DNA of 64,000 nucleotides, taken from Peteryoungia wuzhouensis. Its GTDB lineage: Bacteria; Pseudomonadota; Alphaproteobacteria; Rhizobiales; Rhizobiaceae. Each line of letters opens with the position of its first letter. The first letter of the stretch is position 1. This document shows, in pieces, positions 1-8,453 of the stretch. A program made the position numbers and the translations under genes. The stretch is from contig NZ_QJRY01000001.1 of the NCBI RefSeq assembly GCF_003205195.1, positions 620,001 to 684,000 of the forward strand, given 5' to 3'. Under the pieces are notes generated by a model. The model was not told the origin of the DNA. It saw only the letters and a list, made by a program, of their open reading frames with translations, and ran no database searches.

Positions 1-3000
1 TCGATGATCATCACGGTTCTCCGCCGACCTGCCTTGTTCCAGGGCGGCGAGCGCGAGGCCGAGATAGAACTTGCAGAAGCCGGTATCGATATGGGCGAGC
101 AGGAAGATGCTGAGGGCGTCGGCGGCACGGAGTTTCTCGACTGCCGGAGCGTAGGCGCCGTTATAGTAGAGCGAGGTCCCGTCATAGAAGGCCACCCAGA
201 ATGCGGTTGTCGCTGAAACAACGGGGGCACTCTGCGTGAGGCTTGCCGATGACCGGCTTTCTCCTGGGCCTTCGGCAAGGTCGACGACCAGTCGGAGCTG
301 GGCTGCCAGAATATGCTCGATATCCGTGTAACCAAAGCGCCGGGTGACAGCGATCGACTCTTCTGCCTCGCGCCTGATGTTGGGGATCTCCTCCCCCATG
401 GCAATGAGATCGGAAACCAAGTGATTGCGCGCATAACACATCCAGCCGACATCGCCGGCCGCATGGGCGGCGTCGAGGGCTTCGCGGACGCGTTCCAGGG
501 CGTAAGGCAGGGACTGGGTCCAGGGTGCCACCTGATCGACCGCCAGAAGGACCGAAGTGCGGTGCTCCTCGAAGCCGTATTTGTCGACGAGCGCCCGCGC
601 GGCGAGGCAAAATTCCAGACCGTCCGCATAGGCATCGTATTTGTCGGAGATGATGGCGCCGAACCACGCAAGGCCATGCGGGGATTCAGGGCTTGCCCCA
701 TGATCGAGCGTAAGCTCCACCATTTTGGCGAGATGGAGGAAGCGGAGGCCATCCGTCGTGAAGACCGACGAGATGAGCGGCGCGAGTAGCGACATGGCGG
801 CCCTGATACGCGGGTCGTCCATGACGGGCATGTGTTCCAGATCGGAAATCCGTCTCCCGTCCAACCCTCGCCGGATGGCACGATAGGCCTCTTCCTGCTC
901 CGCTTCTGTCGACCCGCGCGCGAGCTTGACGCCGAGCTCGTCCAACCCTAGCAGCGCCTCATCGATTGAGCCTTCATAGTCAGATTTCAGCGTCAGCAGA
1001 TTGGCGCGCAGACGGAAGACGGCGCTCCTGTCGAGGGCCGATCGCGCATACTGCAAGAGATCGTTGAGCCGGCTCTCGGCAGCTTCGAGCGAGGCGGCTC
1101 CCAGCAGCGCCTCGCACAGGAGGATATGGGCACGGAAGCACAGTGCGTAGTCTTCCGCCCAAAGGTCGTCCTTGATCAGGCTAACCGCAGTCTCCCCATA
1201 GCGGACCGCCTGGCCGAAGGCGGCAGAGCGCCTGGCATGGACAAGTGCGACCAGAAGGGCATCGACAAACAGCTTCCGCTTTTCAATCTGCAGATGTTCG
1301 TCTCTGCATTGCTCGATCTGATTGGCCACAGCAAAGGCCGAGGCATTGGTTGAGCCGTCCGACAGCGACATCATCACATCGACCAGATGCAGATGGCGAG
1401 CGCGCCGTTCTTCCGCGTCCATCAGCGAATAGGCTGCCTCCTGGATGCGGTCATGGGCAAAACTCAGTTTTGCAGGCGAGAGGACCACAAAACCGGAGCG
1501 CGCCAGAGGTGCTGCAAGCTGGGCAAGACTTTCAGGTGATAGGCTGAGGGCACTGGCAAGAACTGCCTGTTCTGCTTCGGGGCCGATGCAGGCCATCGTC
1601 TGCAACAGCCGAAGTGCTTGCGCCCCCTCCTTCTCGAGACGGGCGGTGACGAAGGAGATGATGTTCTCGCTCGCGGGATAACGCGATACGTCCTCAACTC
1701 GGCACAGCCACGCCCTTTGGTCCGGGGAGAAATAGACGACGCCGTCCTGAACGAGAGCCTGCAGCAGTCTTCGCAGATAGAAGGGGTTTCCCCCTGTCTT
1801 CTCGTGCAAGGTTTCGGCCAGATCCGCGAGACCGTCCGGTGCATCCGAAAAGATCGTATCGAGCATCTGACGGGTCGATTGCAGAGAGAGTGGGCTCAGA
1901 TAAAGCTCGGCCAGTTCGGTCATGGAAATGCGGGCATCCGCGAGGAGCCGTTCCGACAGGGCTTGCGCCTCTCCGGACTGGTCACGCCGGGCGACGATCA
2001 AAAGGAGCCCCGTAACCGGCTCGCTCACAAGAACCGACAGGAAGGAGCGTGTGGCTTCGTCGGCCCATTGTATGTCATCGAGAAACAGGACGAGGGGTTT
2101 GATGGTCGCTGCCGCGACCGACAGCACCGCGCGCAATGCCCTCTGCAAGCGAAGCTGGACCAGTTGGCCGGTTATTTCCGTTCGTGTCGACTGCGGCCCG
2201 GTCAGGATTTCCATTGAAGGCAGGAGGTCAACCAGCAGTGCCGCGTTGCCCTGCAATTCGCGGGCAAGAGCCTTACGAACCGATGCCAGCGTCAGGTGAT
2301 CGGCACGCATTGCCTCATCAATGAAGGCGCTGATCGCCTGCACGATCGGGGCATAGGGCAATTCCGACTGATGCTGGTCACTCTTGCCTTGCAGGAACAG
2401 TGCCTGTTCGGCCGCCCCCTTGCCAAGGCTTTGGATGAGGCTGGACTTCCCGACGCCGGGCTGACCATGCACCGAGATCATCGACGGCTTGCCGTGATCC
2501 AGAAAGCGGTCCAGCACGTTGGCGAGGATCTGTTCTTCCTCGCCACGACCGAAAAGCGCTGAGGTTCCGAGCTGTGCAAAGGGTGTATCGACGCAACCGA
2601 TTTCGAAATCGCCGATGGTGCGATTTTCCCGCCATTCCTGTTCGCAGCGCGCAAGATCGACCTCCAGCGCAAGGGCCGTCTGGTATCGAGCGGTCGGTTC
2701 CTTGGCGAGCAGACGCTTCAGGATCTGCCCGATCACCGGCGGCAGGTCTGAGAACATGCTGCTTGCGTCCATCGGTGCAAGCGCAAGATGCGCGTGGCGC
2801 CATTCAACGGGCGAGTTGGCTGCCAGCGGAAAGATGCCGGTCAAATGCCTGAAGAGGATCATGCCGAGCGCGTAAAGGTCACTTCGACCGTCATATTGCG
2901 GGGCGACAGGTCTCAATTGCTCGGGTGCGCGATAGATGATCTCATCAATCACGCCGAGCGTCTGCGCGGACGCCGTCGCCGGCATTGTCCTTAACCGGAG

Positions 3001-3438
3001 GCCGCCATGACCATCGACCGCAAAGTCGATTGGATGCAGAGATCCCAGCGGCGCCCCTGCGGCATGGGCCGCCGAGAGTGTCCTGGCCATGTAAAGCGCA
3101 AGAGGTAGAAAATCGGCAAGCGGAGCAGGCGAAGGCGACTGCAGCTTGAGAACAAGACTTGCGGTGTCGAACACCAGGACGCGATGCTCCGCCTCCTCCA
3201 ATATCGCCACCGGCGTGTCGAGCCAGCCATCGGCATTCGGATAGCGACGCATGCGTGCATCGGCCTGGGAGGATCGTACCCCGTCTCTGTCGCGTGGCAG
3301 AATGAGTGCATCCCAGGCGGCGGAACCCTGGGAGAGGCGATACAGATTCACCGAAGCGGCCTGCCAAACAGCGACACGCGTGCTGCCCCGCAGCCAGGCT
3401 TCGTCCAGCGTTTCCATTGTCGCGGCGGTTGAGGGCAC
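1..3438 (-). CDS. Large sensor protein: Ser/Thr kinase-like + AAA ATPase (3' part cut by window start)
   Basis: An uninterrupted frame of 1146 codons runs off the window start. Residues about 1-265 resemble a Ser/Thr protein kinase: YRAPEQ near 164 and DGRSDLYALGMILF near 185 match the APE and subdomain IX regions. The catalytic HRD and DFG motifs are not recognisable (SLHPIDFAVDGHG stands where HRD is expected), so it may be a pseudokinase. An orc1/AAA-like ATPase follows, with Walker A GQPGVGKSS near 330 and Walker B LVLFLDDIQWAD near 455, then a helical TPR-like region. Family members with this order usually end in GAF and histidine kinase domains, which would lie outside the window. GTG at 3438 is chosen because GGAG sits six bases upstream; ATG at 3417 is the alternative. 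Receiver proteins 10 kb away are plausible partners (inference). Confidence 0.85.
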   Translation of the reverse strand, partial: MPSTAATMETLDEAWLRGSTRVAVWQAASVNLYRLSQGSAAWDALILPRDRDGVRSSQADARMRRYPNADGWLDTPVAILEEAEHRVLVFDTASLVLKLQSPSPAPLADFLPLALYMARTLSAAHAAGAPLGSLHPIDFAVDGHGGLRLRTMPATASAQTLGVIDEIIYRAPEQLRPVAPQYDGRSDLYALGMILFRHLTGIFPLAANSPVEWRHAHLALAPMDASSMFSDLPPVIGQILKRLLAKEPTARYQTALALEVDLARCEQEWRENRTIGDFEIGCVDTPFAQLGTSALFGRGEEEQILANVLDRFLDHGKPSMISVHGQPGVGKSSLIQSLGKGAAEQALFLQGKSDQHQSELPYAPIVQAISAFIDEAMRADHLTLASVRKALARELQGNAALLVDLLPSMEILTGPQSTRTEITGQLVQLRLQRALRAVLSVAAATIKPLVLFLDDIQWADEATRSFLSVLVSEPVTGLLLIVARRDQSGEAQALSERLLADARISMTELAELYLSPLSLQSTRQMLDTIFSDAPDGLADLAETLHEKTGGNPFYLRRLLQALVQDGVVYFSPDQRAWLCRVEDVSRYPASENIISFVTARLEKEGAQALRLLQTMACIGPEAEQAVLASALSLSPESLAQLAAPLARSGFVVLSPAKLSFAHDRIQEAAYSLMDAEERRARHLHLVDVMMSLSDGSTNASAFAVANQIEQCRDEHLQIEKRKLFVDALLVALVHARRSAAFGQAVRYGETAVSLIKDDLWAEDYALCFRAHILLCEALLGAASLEAAESRLNDLLQYARSALDRSAVFRLRANLLTLKSDYEGSIDEALLGLDELGVKLARGSTEAEQEEAYRAIRRGLDGRRISDLEHMPVMDDPRIRAAMSLLAPLISSVFTTDGLRFLHLAKMVELTLDHGASPESPHGLAWFGAIISDKYDAYADGLEFCLAARALVDKYGFEEHRTSVLLAVDQVAPWTQSLPYALERVREALDAAHAAGDVGWMCYARNHLVSDLIAMGEEIPNIRREAEESIAVTRRFGYTDIEHILAAQLRLVVDLAEGPGESRSSASLTQSAPVVSATTAFWVAFYDGTSLYYNGAYAPAVEKLRAADALSIFLLAHIDTGFCKFYLGLALAALEQGRSAENRDDHR

Positions 3439-3453
3439 CGTTGTCTCCGAATG

Positions 3454-3473
3454 GACAAAACATCACTTTTGTC
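3454..3473. promoter_or_regulatory. Perfect inverted repeat upstream of the sensor gene
   Basis: GACAAAA, then CATCAC, then TTTTGTC: 7-bp perfect arms with a 6-bp spacer, 16 bp upstream of the GTG start of the sensor gene. The size and place suit an operator or autoregulatory site. The binding protein is unknown. Confidence 0.4.
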
Positions 3474-3741
3474 AAAGTAGCAGTTTCACCCCGGACCATG
3501 TCCATGGCCCAACCGCTAATAAGTGCCGAGAACTCGATCAAAAACCGGTAGTTTTTGTTAGATGGCACGTTCGATGCCTGATCCAACGGATAGAGCCCGG
3601 GTTATGTCGTCTCGAAGTCAATGGTGATTGCGCTGTCCGAAATGCGACCGTGATCTTCATCGGCTAACAGACGGTTAGGGCTGCGGCCCTTCCAATGGGC
3701 AGCACCAGTCCTCACGGTTCCGCTCACTCAGCACGATCAGC

Positions 3742-3794
3742 GAAACGTCCAAAACGGCTGCGTAACCGACAAGAGACCGGCAGCACTCCAAGGC
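3742..3794 (+). promoter_or_regulatory. Shared upstream element, copy A
   Basis: GAAACGTCCAAAA at 3742-3754 and CGACAAGAG at 3767-3775, followed by CAGCACTCCAAGGC. The same blocks with the same offset occur at 7272-7321, upstream of another gene of this cluster. The element ends about 45 bp before the isochorismatase-like start codon, so it can be a promoter or activator site. The regulator is not known; the AraC and FixJ-type proteins of this island are candidates. Confidence 0.5.
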
Positions 3795-3839
3795 ATTCTC
3801 TCCTCGTCACTGCTTCTCCCAAGCACCGAGGAAACGAAA

Positions 3840-4496
3840 ATGACCATTCAAGCCAAAGCCGCCCCCGGCGCCCGCCTTCTGAACGCCGCCGATCACACGC
3901 TGATCATGATCGACTTTCAGTCTCAGATGGCCTTTGCCACCAAGAGCATCGATGCCGTCAACCTGCGCACCAATGCGGCACTTGTTGCCAATGCCGCGAA
4001 GACCTTCAACGTTTCGACCATCCTGACCACCGTTGCCGAGAAGAGCTTTTCCGGCCCGATGTTCGACGAGATCACCAGCACCTTCCCCGGTCAGGCGATG
4101 CTGGACCGCACCTCGATGAACACTTGGGAAGACGCGGCCGTGATCGCCGATGTCAACCGGATCGCCAAGAAGCGCATCGTGCTTTGCGGCCTCTGGACGA
4201 GCGTGTGCATCGTCGGCCCGGCCCTTTCGGCGCTCGACCAGGGTTTCGAGGTCTACGTGATCGCCGATGCCTGTGGCGATGTCAGCACGGAAGCGCATGA
4301 CCGCGCCATGGATCGCATGGTGCAGGCCGGCGCCCAGCCGATGACCTCGCTCCAGTACCTGCTCGAACTGCAGCGCGACTGGGCACGTGGTGAGACCTAC
4401 GAGGCGACCACAGGCATCGCGAAGAAGCTCGGCGGCGCCTACGGCCTCGGCGTCACCTACGCCAAGACGATGTTCAACGCCGCCGAAGGTCACTGA
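3840..4496 (+). CDS. Isochorismatase-family (YcaC-like) cysteine hydrolase
   Basis: 218 residues. Cysteine hydrolases of this fold act on amides or related small molecules, using an Asp-Lys-Cys triad. Asp25 lies in LIMIDFQ and the nucleophile Cys123 in GLWTSVCIVG; a Lys in the VAEKSF segment can complete the triad. The length and the C-terminal extension after the catalytic fold match the YcaC type rather than short nicotinamidases. The start is preceded by a GAGGAAACG ribosome site. It is the first plus-strand gene of the stress island and carries the shared upstream element. The substrate cannot be predicted. Confidence 0.85.
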   Translation: MTIQAKAAPGARLLNAADHTLIMIDFQSQMAFATKSIDAVNLRTNAALVANAAKTFNVSTILTTVAEKSFSGPMFDEITSTFPGQAMLDRTSMNTWEDAAVIADVNRIAKKRIVLCGLWTSVCIVGPALSALDQGFEVYVIADACGDVSTEAHDRAMDRMVQAGAQPMTSLQYLLELQRDWARGETYEATTGIAKKLGGAYGLGVTYAKTMFNAAEGH

Positions 4497-4509
4497 TCCC
4501 GTCCCCGCC

Positions 4510-4582
4510 GGTCGCTCCGCGTTCCGCCTCCCAACCGGAGCGACCAACCACGCCTGGCGCGGCTCCCCTATCGCGCCAGGCG
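4510..4582. repeat. Two tandem perfect hairpins
   Basis: First hairpin: GGTCGCTCCG (4510-4519) pairs with CGGAGCGACC (4536-4545). Second: CGCCTGGCGCG (4551-4561) pairs with CGCGCCAGGCG (4572-4582) around a 10-nt loop. No T-run follows either, so they may act in mRNA processing, stability or partial attenuation between the hydrolase and the xapX-like gene. Confidence 0.6.
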
Positions 4583-4647
4583 TAGGTGGACGACACGTTC
4601 ATGAGCACCACCGCATGCATTCGATCTCACGCCGAAAGGAAACGGTG

Positions 4648-4905
4648 ATGAAACTCTATCTCATCTCACTCGCAGCAGGGCTGCTCGTCGGCGTGATCTA
4701 CGGCGTCCTCAACGTGCGCTCCCCTGCCCCGCCGGTCATCGCGCTGGTCGGCTTGCTCGGCATCCTCATCGGCGAGCAGATCGTGCCGCTCGCCAGGGGC
4801 GCCCTCGTCCGGCAGCCGATCACGACATCGCTCCCGAAGCAGGGCGAAACACGGACGACGACTGACCTCAGCGAGACCCGCAGGCCGCAGGACCGGACGG
4901 GCTGA
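4648..4905 (+). CDS. XapX (DUF1427) domain small membrane protein
   Basis: 85 residues with two predicted membrane helices: residues about 3-22 (YLISLAAGLLVGVIYGVLNV) and 31-48 (VIALVGLLGILIGEQIVP). The spacing and the GILIGEQ segment match the XapX domain, named for its presence near xanthosine loci; its function is unknown. The C-terminus is polar and probably cytoplasmic. AAAGGA lies 8 bases upstream of the ATG. It sits between the isochorismatase-like and amidohydrolase genes, an association often seen in Proteobacteria (general recollection, not checked here). Confidence 0.75.
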   Translation: MKLYLISLAAGLLVGVIYGVLNVRSPAPPVIALVGLLGILIGEQIVPLARGALVRQPITTSLPKQGETRTTTDLSETRRPQDRTG

Positions 4906-4953
4906 GCTTCTCGCCCGCGTACCGATGCCTCTTAACTCAGAAGGAACACTGTG

Positions 4954-6831
4954 ATGGATGCCGACCTCATCCTCTACCACGGACTCGTGACCACGCTTGA
5001 CCGCGCCAATCCGTCAGCGACGGCGATTGCAATCAAGGATGGCAAGTTTCTCGCTGTCGGCAGCGACGCCGAGATCATGAAACATGCCGGTCCCCAGACC
5101 AAGGCCGTCGACTTGCGCGGAAAACGCGTCCTGCCTGGCCTCAACGACAATCACACCCATGTCGTCCGCGGCGGCTTGAACTTCAACATGGAACTGCGCT
5201 GGGACGGCATCCGCTCACTGGCCGACGCCATGGACATGCTGCGGCGCCAGGTGGCGGTGACGCCTGCACCCCAATGGGTGCGGGTGATCGGCGGCTTCAC
5301 CGAACATCAGTTCGTCGAGAAGCGGCTGCCGACCATCGACGAGATCAATGCGATCGCGCCCGACACCCCCGTCTTCCTGCTGCACCTCTATGATCGCGCG
5401 CTGCTGAATGCCGCTGCCGTTCGCGCTGTCGGCTTCACCAAGGACACCCAGGATCCGCCGGGTGGCGAAATCACGCGCGATGCCGCCGGCAATCCGACCG
5501 GGCTGCTGCTCGCCAAACCCAATGCCGGCATCCTCTACGCCACGCTCGCCAAGGGGCCAAAGCTTCCCTTCGACTACCAGGTAAACTCGACGCGCCATTT
5601 CATGCGTGAGCTCAACCGGCTGGGCGTCACGGCCGTCATTGATGCCGGTGGTGGTTTCCAGAACTATCCGGATGACTATGCCGTCATCCAGAAGCTGGCA
5701 GACGACGACTTGCTGACGGTTCGGCTCGCCTACAACCTCTTCACCCAGAAGCCGAAGGAGGAGAAAGAGGACTTTCTCCGCTGGACTTCCTCGGTCACCT
5801 ACAAGCAGGGCACTGACTACTTCCGCCACAACGGTGCCGGCGAGATGCTGGTCTTCTCCGCCGCCGACTTCGAGGATTTTCGGCAGCCACGCCCGGATAT
5901 GCCGCCGGAGATGGAAGGCGATCTTGAGGAGGTGGTGCGCGTCCTTGCGCAGAACCGCTGGCCCTGGCGCATGCATGCGACCTATGACGAGACGATCTCG
6001 CGGGCCCTCGACGTCTTCGAGAAGGTGAACCGCGATACGCCGCTCTCCGGCATCAACTGGTTCTTCGACCATGCGGAAACAATTTCCGATCGTTCGATCG
6101 ACCGCGTGGCGGCCCTTGGCGGCGGCGTCGCGGTGCAGCACCGCATGGCCTATCAGGGCGAGTATTTTGTCGAGCGTTACGGCCATGGTGCCGCCGAAGC
6201 AACGCCGCCGATTGCCAAGATGCTCGATCGTGGCGTGCATGTCTCTGCCGGAACCGATGCGACCCGCGTTGCCTCCTATAACCCCTGGGTCTCGCTCTCC
6301 TGGATGATATCAGGCAAGACCGTGGGCGGCATGAGCCTTTATCCGCGGCAGAACTGCCTGGACAGGGAAACGGCGCTCAGGATGTGGACCGAAAAGGTCC
6401 AGTGGTTCAGCAATGAGGAGGGGCGCAAAGGGCGTATCGAGGCCGGTCAGTTCGCCGACTTGATCGTGCCGAGCAAGGACTACTTTTCTTGCCCGGAGGA
6501 CGAGATCTCCTTCCTCACATCCGACCTCACCATCGTCGGCGGCAAGGTCGTCTACGGCGCCGGTGACTTCAGCGGCATTGATGCGCCGCCGCTTCCTCCT
6601 GCCATGCCTGAGTGGTCACCGGTCAGAACCTTCGGTGGCTATGCCGGCTGGGGCGAACCGCAAGGGGCTGGCAAGAACTCACTGCGCCGCCACGCGATTT
6701 CGTCCTGCGGCTGCGCCAATGACTGCGGCGTGCATGGTCACGATCATGCGGGCGCCTGGACCTCCAGCCTGCCCATCAGCGATCTCAAGGGCTTTTTCGG
6801 AGCGCTCGGCTGCTCCTGCTGGGCCGTTTAG
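4954..6831 (+). CDS. Amidohydrolase family 3 protein with Cys/His-rich C-terminal tail
   Basis: 625 residues. YtcJ-like amidohydrolases hydrolyse amides or related bonds in a metal-dependent TIM barrel. The metal motif NDNHTH is near residue 64 and the late active-site Asp lies in SAGTDATR near 430. The last ~45 residues are unusual: SCGCANDCGVHGHDHAG followed by a final CSCW, a Cys/His-rich tail that could bind metal. The ATG at 4954 is preferred over GTG 4951, with AAGGAA eight bases upstream. It is followed by the DoxX gene after 11 bp, so the two are probably co-transcribed. Substrate unknown. Confidence 0.85.
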   Translation: MDADLILYHGLVTTLDRANPSATAIAIKDGKFLAVGSDAEIMKHAGPQTKAVDLRGKRVLPGLNDNHTHVVRGGLNFNMELRWDGIRSLADAMDMLRRQVAVTPAPQWVRVIGGFTEHQFVEKRLPTIDEINAIAPDTPVFLLHLYDRALLNAAAVRAVGFTKDTQDPPGGEITRDAAGNPTGLLLAKPNAGILYATLAKGPKLPFDYQVNSTRHFMRELNRLGVTAVIDAGGGFQNYPDDYAVIQKLADDDLLTVRLAYNLFTQKPKEEKEDFLRWTSSVTYKQGTDYFRHNGAGEMLVFSAADFEDFRQPRPDMPPEMEGDLEEVVRVLAQNRWPWRMHATYDETISRALDVFEKVNRDTPLSGINWFFDHAETISDRSIDRVAALGGGVAVQHRMAYQGEYFVERYGHGAAEATPPIAKMLDRGVHVSAGTDATRVASYNPWVSLSWMISGKTVGGMSLYPRQNCLDRETALRMWTEKVQWFSNEEGRKGRIEAGQFADLIVPSKDYFSCPEDEISFLTSDLTIVGGKVVYGAGDFSGIDAPPLPPAMPEWSPVRTFGGYAGWGEPQGAGKNSLRRHAISSCGCANDCGVHGHDHAGAWTSSLPISDLKGFFGALGCSCWAV

Positions 6832-6842
6832 GAGAAAAAACG

Positions 6843-7295
6843 ATGACAACAATCACACGTTTTGAACACCAGACTGGACCGATCCGGCGCAATGCGCTCA
6901 ACGGGTCGACGGCAAAGGTCCTGATGCTGAGCGCGCTGTGCTCGGCTTACATCCAGGGCGCTTTGACAAAGCTCTTCGACTTCGAGGGCGCCATTCAGGA
7001 AATGACTCATTTCGGCCTTCTGCCGGCACCCCTCTTCGCGGCCGGCGTGATTGGCTTCGAGCTCGTGACTTCCGCCATGGTCATCACGGGCTTTCATCGC
7101 CGCGCCGGAGCCCTGGCGCTCGCGGCCTTCACGCTCGCGGCGACCTTCATTGCCCTGCAGTTCTGGACGATGCCGGCGGGTCCGGCACGCACGGGCGCGA
7201 CCAATGCTTTCTTCGAGCATCTCGGCCTGGTCGCCGCCTTCCTTCTCGTCGCCAGGATGGATGCAAGCGGTGAAACGTCCAAAAAACCGGCCTAG
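6843..7295 (+). CDS. DoxX-family integral membrane protein
   Basis: 150 residues with about four hydrophobic helices, including LMLSALCSAYIQGALTKLF near residue 27 and LFAAGVIGFELVTSAMVITG near 62. DoxX-like proteins are small inner-membrane proteins linked to redox or detoxification functions, but the activity is not settled. GGAGA precedes the ATG, and the gene follows the amidohydrolase by 11 bp. Its last codons overlap the shared upstream element of the next gene. Confidence 0.8.
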   Translation: MTTITRFEHQTGPIRRNALNGSTAKVLMLSALCSAYIQGALTKLFDFEGAIQEMTHFGLLPAPLFAAGVIGFELVTSAMVITGFHRRAGALALAAFTLAATFIALQFWTMPAGPARTGATNAFFEHLGLVAAFLLVARMDASGETSKKPA

Positions 7296-7321
7296 GCGAC
7301 AAGAGCGCACAGCATCAAGGC
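7272..7321 (+). promoter_or_regulatory. Shared upstream element, copy B
   Basis: GAAACGTCCAAAA at 7272-7284 and CGACAAGAG at 7297-7305, then CAGCATCAAGGC, in the same order and offset as at 3742-3794. The first block lies inside the end of the doxX-like gene. Conservation across both coding and non-coding contexts suggests a functional promoter or activator site for the alpha/beta hydrolase gene that begins 38 bp downstream. Confidence 0.5.
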
Positions 7322-7358
7322 CCTAGTCTCCGATCATCCAATCAGCAGGAAGCAAGCG

Positions 7359-8336
7359 ATGGATCAGAAACACGAATTCCTCTTGTCCCGGCGGCAGGCA
7401 CTGCTCGCGGGCGCCACCCTTTCGCTGGCAACGACGCTCCCGGTCTTTGCCTCGGAAACCCTCAACGCACTTCAACAGGAAGGAACGATACCAATGACCG
7501 AGACCTATGTGACCACCAAGGACGGCGTCGACATCTTCTACAAGGACTGGGGTCCGAAGGATGCGCAGCCGATCGTCTTCCATCACGGCTGGCCTTTGTC
7601 GTCCGATGACTGGGACGCGCAGATGCTGTTTTTCCTCCTCAACGGCTACCGCGTGATCGCCCATGACCGCCGTGGCCATGGCCGCTCGCAGCAGGTGAGC
7701 GAAGGTCACGATCTCGACCACTATGCCGCCGATGCATCGGCTGTTTTCGAAAAGCTCGACCTGCGCAATGCCGTCCATATCGGCCACTCCACCGGTGGCG
7801 GCGAAGTGGCACGGTATGTTGCGAACTTCGGCGAACCGCAGGGCCGTGTGGCGAAAGCCGTCCTGGTCGCGGCCATCCCGCCGATCATGGTGAAGACGGA
7901 AGCCTATCCGGGCGGCCTGCCGATCGAAGTGTTCGACGGTTTCCGTTCTGCGCTTGCCGCCAACCGCGCGCAGTTCTTCCGTGACGTGCCGGCCGGTCCC
8001 TTCTACGGTTTCAACCGAGATGGCGCAACCGTACATGAAGGCGTGATCCAGAATTGGTGGCGCCAGGGCATGATGGGCGGTGCCAAGGCTCATTACGACG
8101 GCATCAAGGCCTTCTCGGAAACCGACCAGACCGAGGACCTGAAGAACATCTCCGTGCCGACGCTCGTCATGCATGGCGACGACGACCAGATCGTTCCGAT
8201 CGCCGCTTCTGCCGAGATCTCCGTCAAGCTTCTGAAGAACGGCACGCTCAAGGTCTACAAGGGCTTCTCTCACGGCATGCTGACCGTCAATGCCGACGTC
8301 ATCAATCCGGATCTGCTGGCCTTCGTGAAGAGCTGA
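7359..8336 (+). CDS. Exported alpha/beta hydrolase, non-heme chloroperoxidase-like
   Basis: 325 residues. The N-terminus carries a twin-arginine signal (SRRQALLAGATLSLATTLPVFA), so export by Tat is likely. The alpha/beta hydrolase follows: oxyanion region HHGWPLSSDDW, nucleophile elbow GHSTGGG near residue 146, acid MHGDDDQIVP near 272 and catalytic His in FSHGM near 305. This is the cofactor-free haloperoxidase/esterase subfamily, whose real role is usually ester or perhydrolysis. The start has AGGAAG upstream. A second well-placed start (ATG 7494 with AAGGAA) would give a cytoplasmic form without the signal. Confidence 0.85.
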   Translation: MDQKHEFLLSRRQALLAGATLSLATTLPVFASETLNALQQEGTIPMTETYVTTKDGVDIFYKDWGPKDAQPIVFHHGWPLSSDDWDAQMLFFLLNGYRVIAHDRRGHGRSQQVSEGHDLDHYAADASAVFEKLDLRNAVHIGHSTGGGEVARYVANFGEPQGRVAKAVLVAAIPPIMVKTEAYPGGLPIEVFDGFRSALAANRAQFFRDVPAGPFYGFNRDGATVHEGVIQNWWRQGMMGGAKAHYDGIKAFSETDQTEDLKNISVPTLVMHGDDDQIVPIAASAEISVKLLKNGTLKVYKGFSHGMLTVNADVINPDLLAFVKS

Positions 8337-8354
8337 GCCGGGCTTGTGCCTCCC

Positions 8355-8383
8355 AAGGCCGCCGCCTGACCCGCGGCGGCCTT
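8355..8383 (+). terminator. Strong GC hairpin after the alpha/beta hydrolase
   Basis: AAGGCCGCCGC (8355-8365) pairs perfectly with GCGGCGGCCTT (8373-8383) around a 7-nt loop. There is no clear T-run, so it may terminate only partly or stabilise the upstream mRNA. Confidence 0.5.
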
Positions 8384-8453
8384 CGTGTGTCTACACCGTG
8401 CCCGGTTTGCAGCAGGGCGCTCCGTCGCACCGAACCTTCGAGAGGTGATCGTC

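Larger units (their letters stand above)
3439..3839. other. Divergent intergenic region
   Basis: About 400 bp separate the sensor gene (minus) from the isochorismatase-like gene (plus). It holds an inverted repeat just upstream of the sensor start and a conserved element near 3742-3794, both listed separately. I see no credible ORF in it. Confidence 0.6.

Noticed and set aside
3470..3475. TTGACA-like -35 upstream of the sensor gene (minus strand)
   Set aside because: No acceptable -10 at the right distance, and a transcript from it would start almost at the start codon; better explained as part of the inverted repeat.
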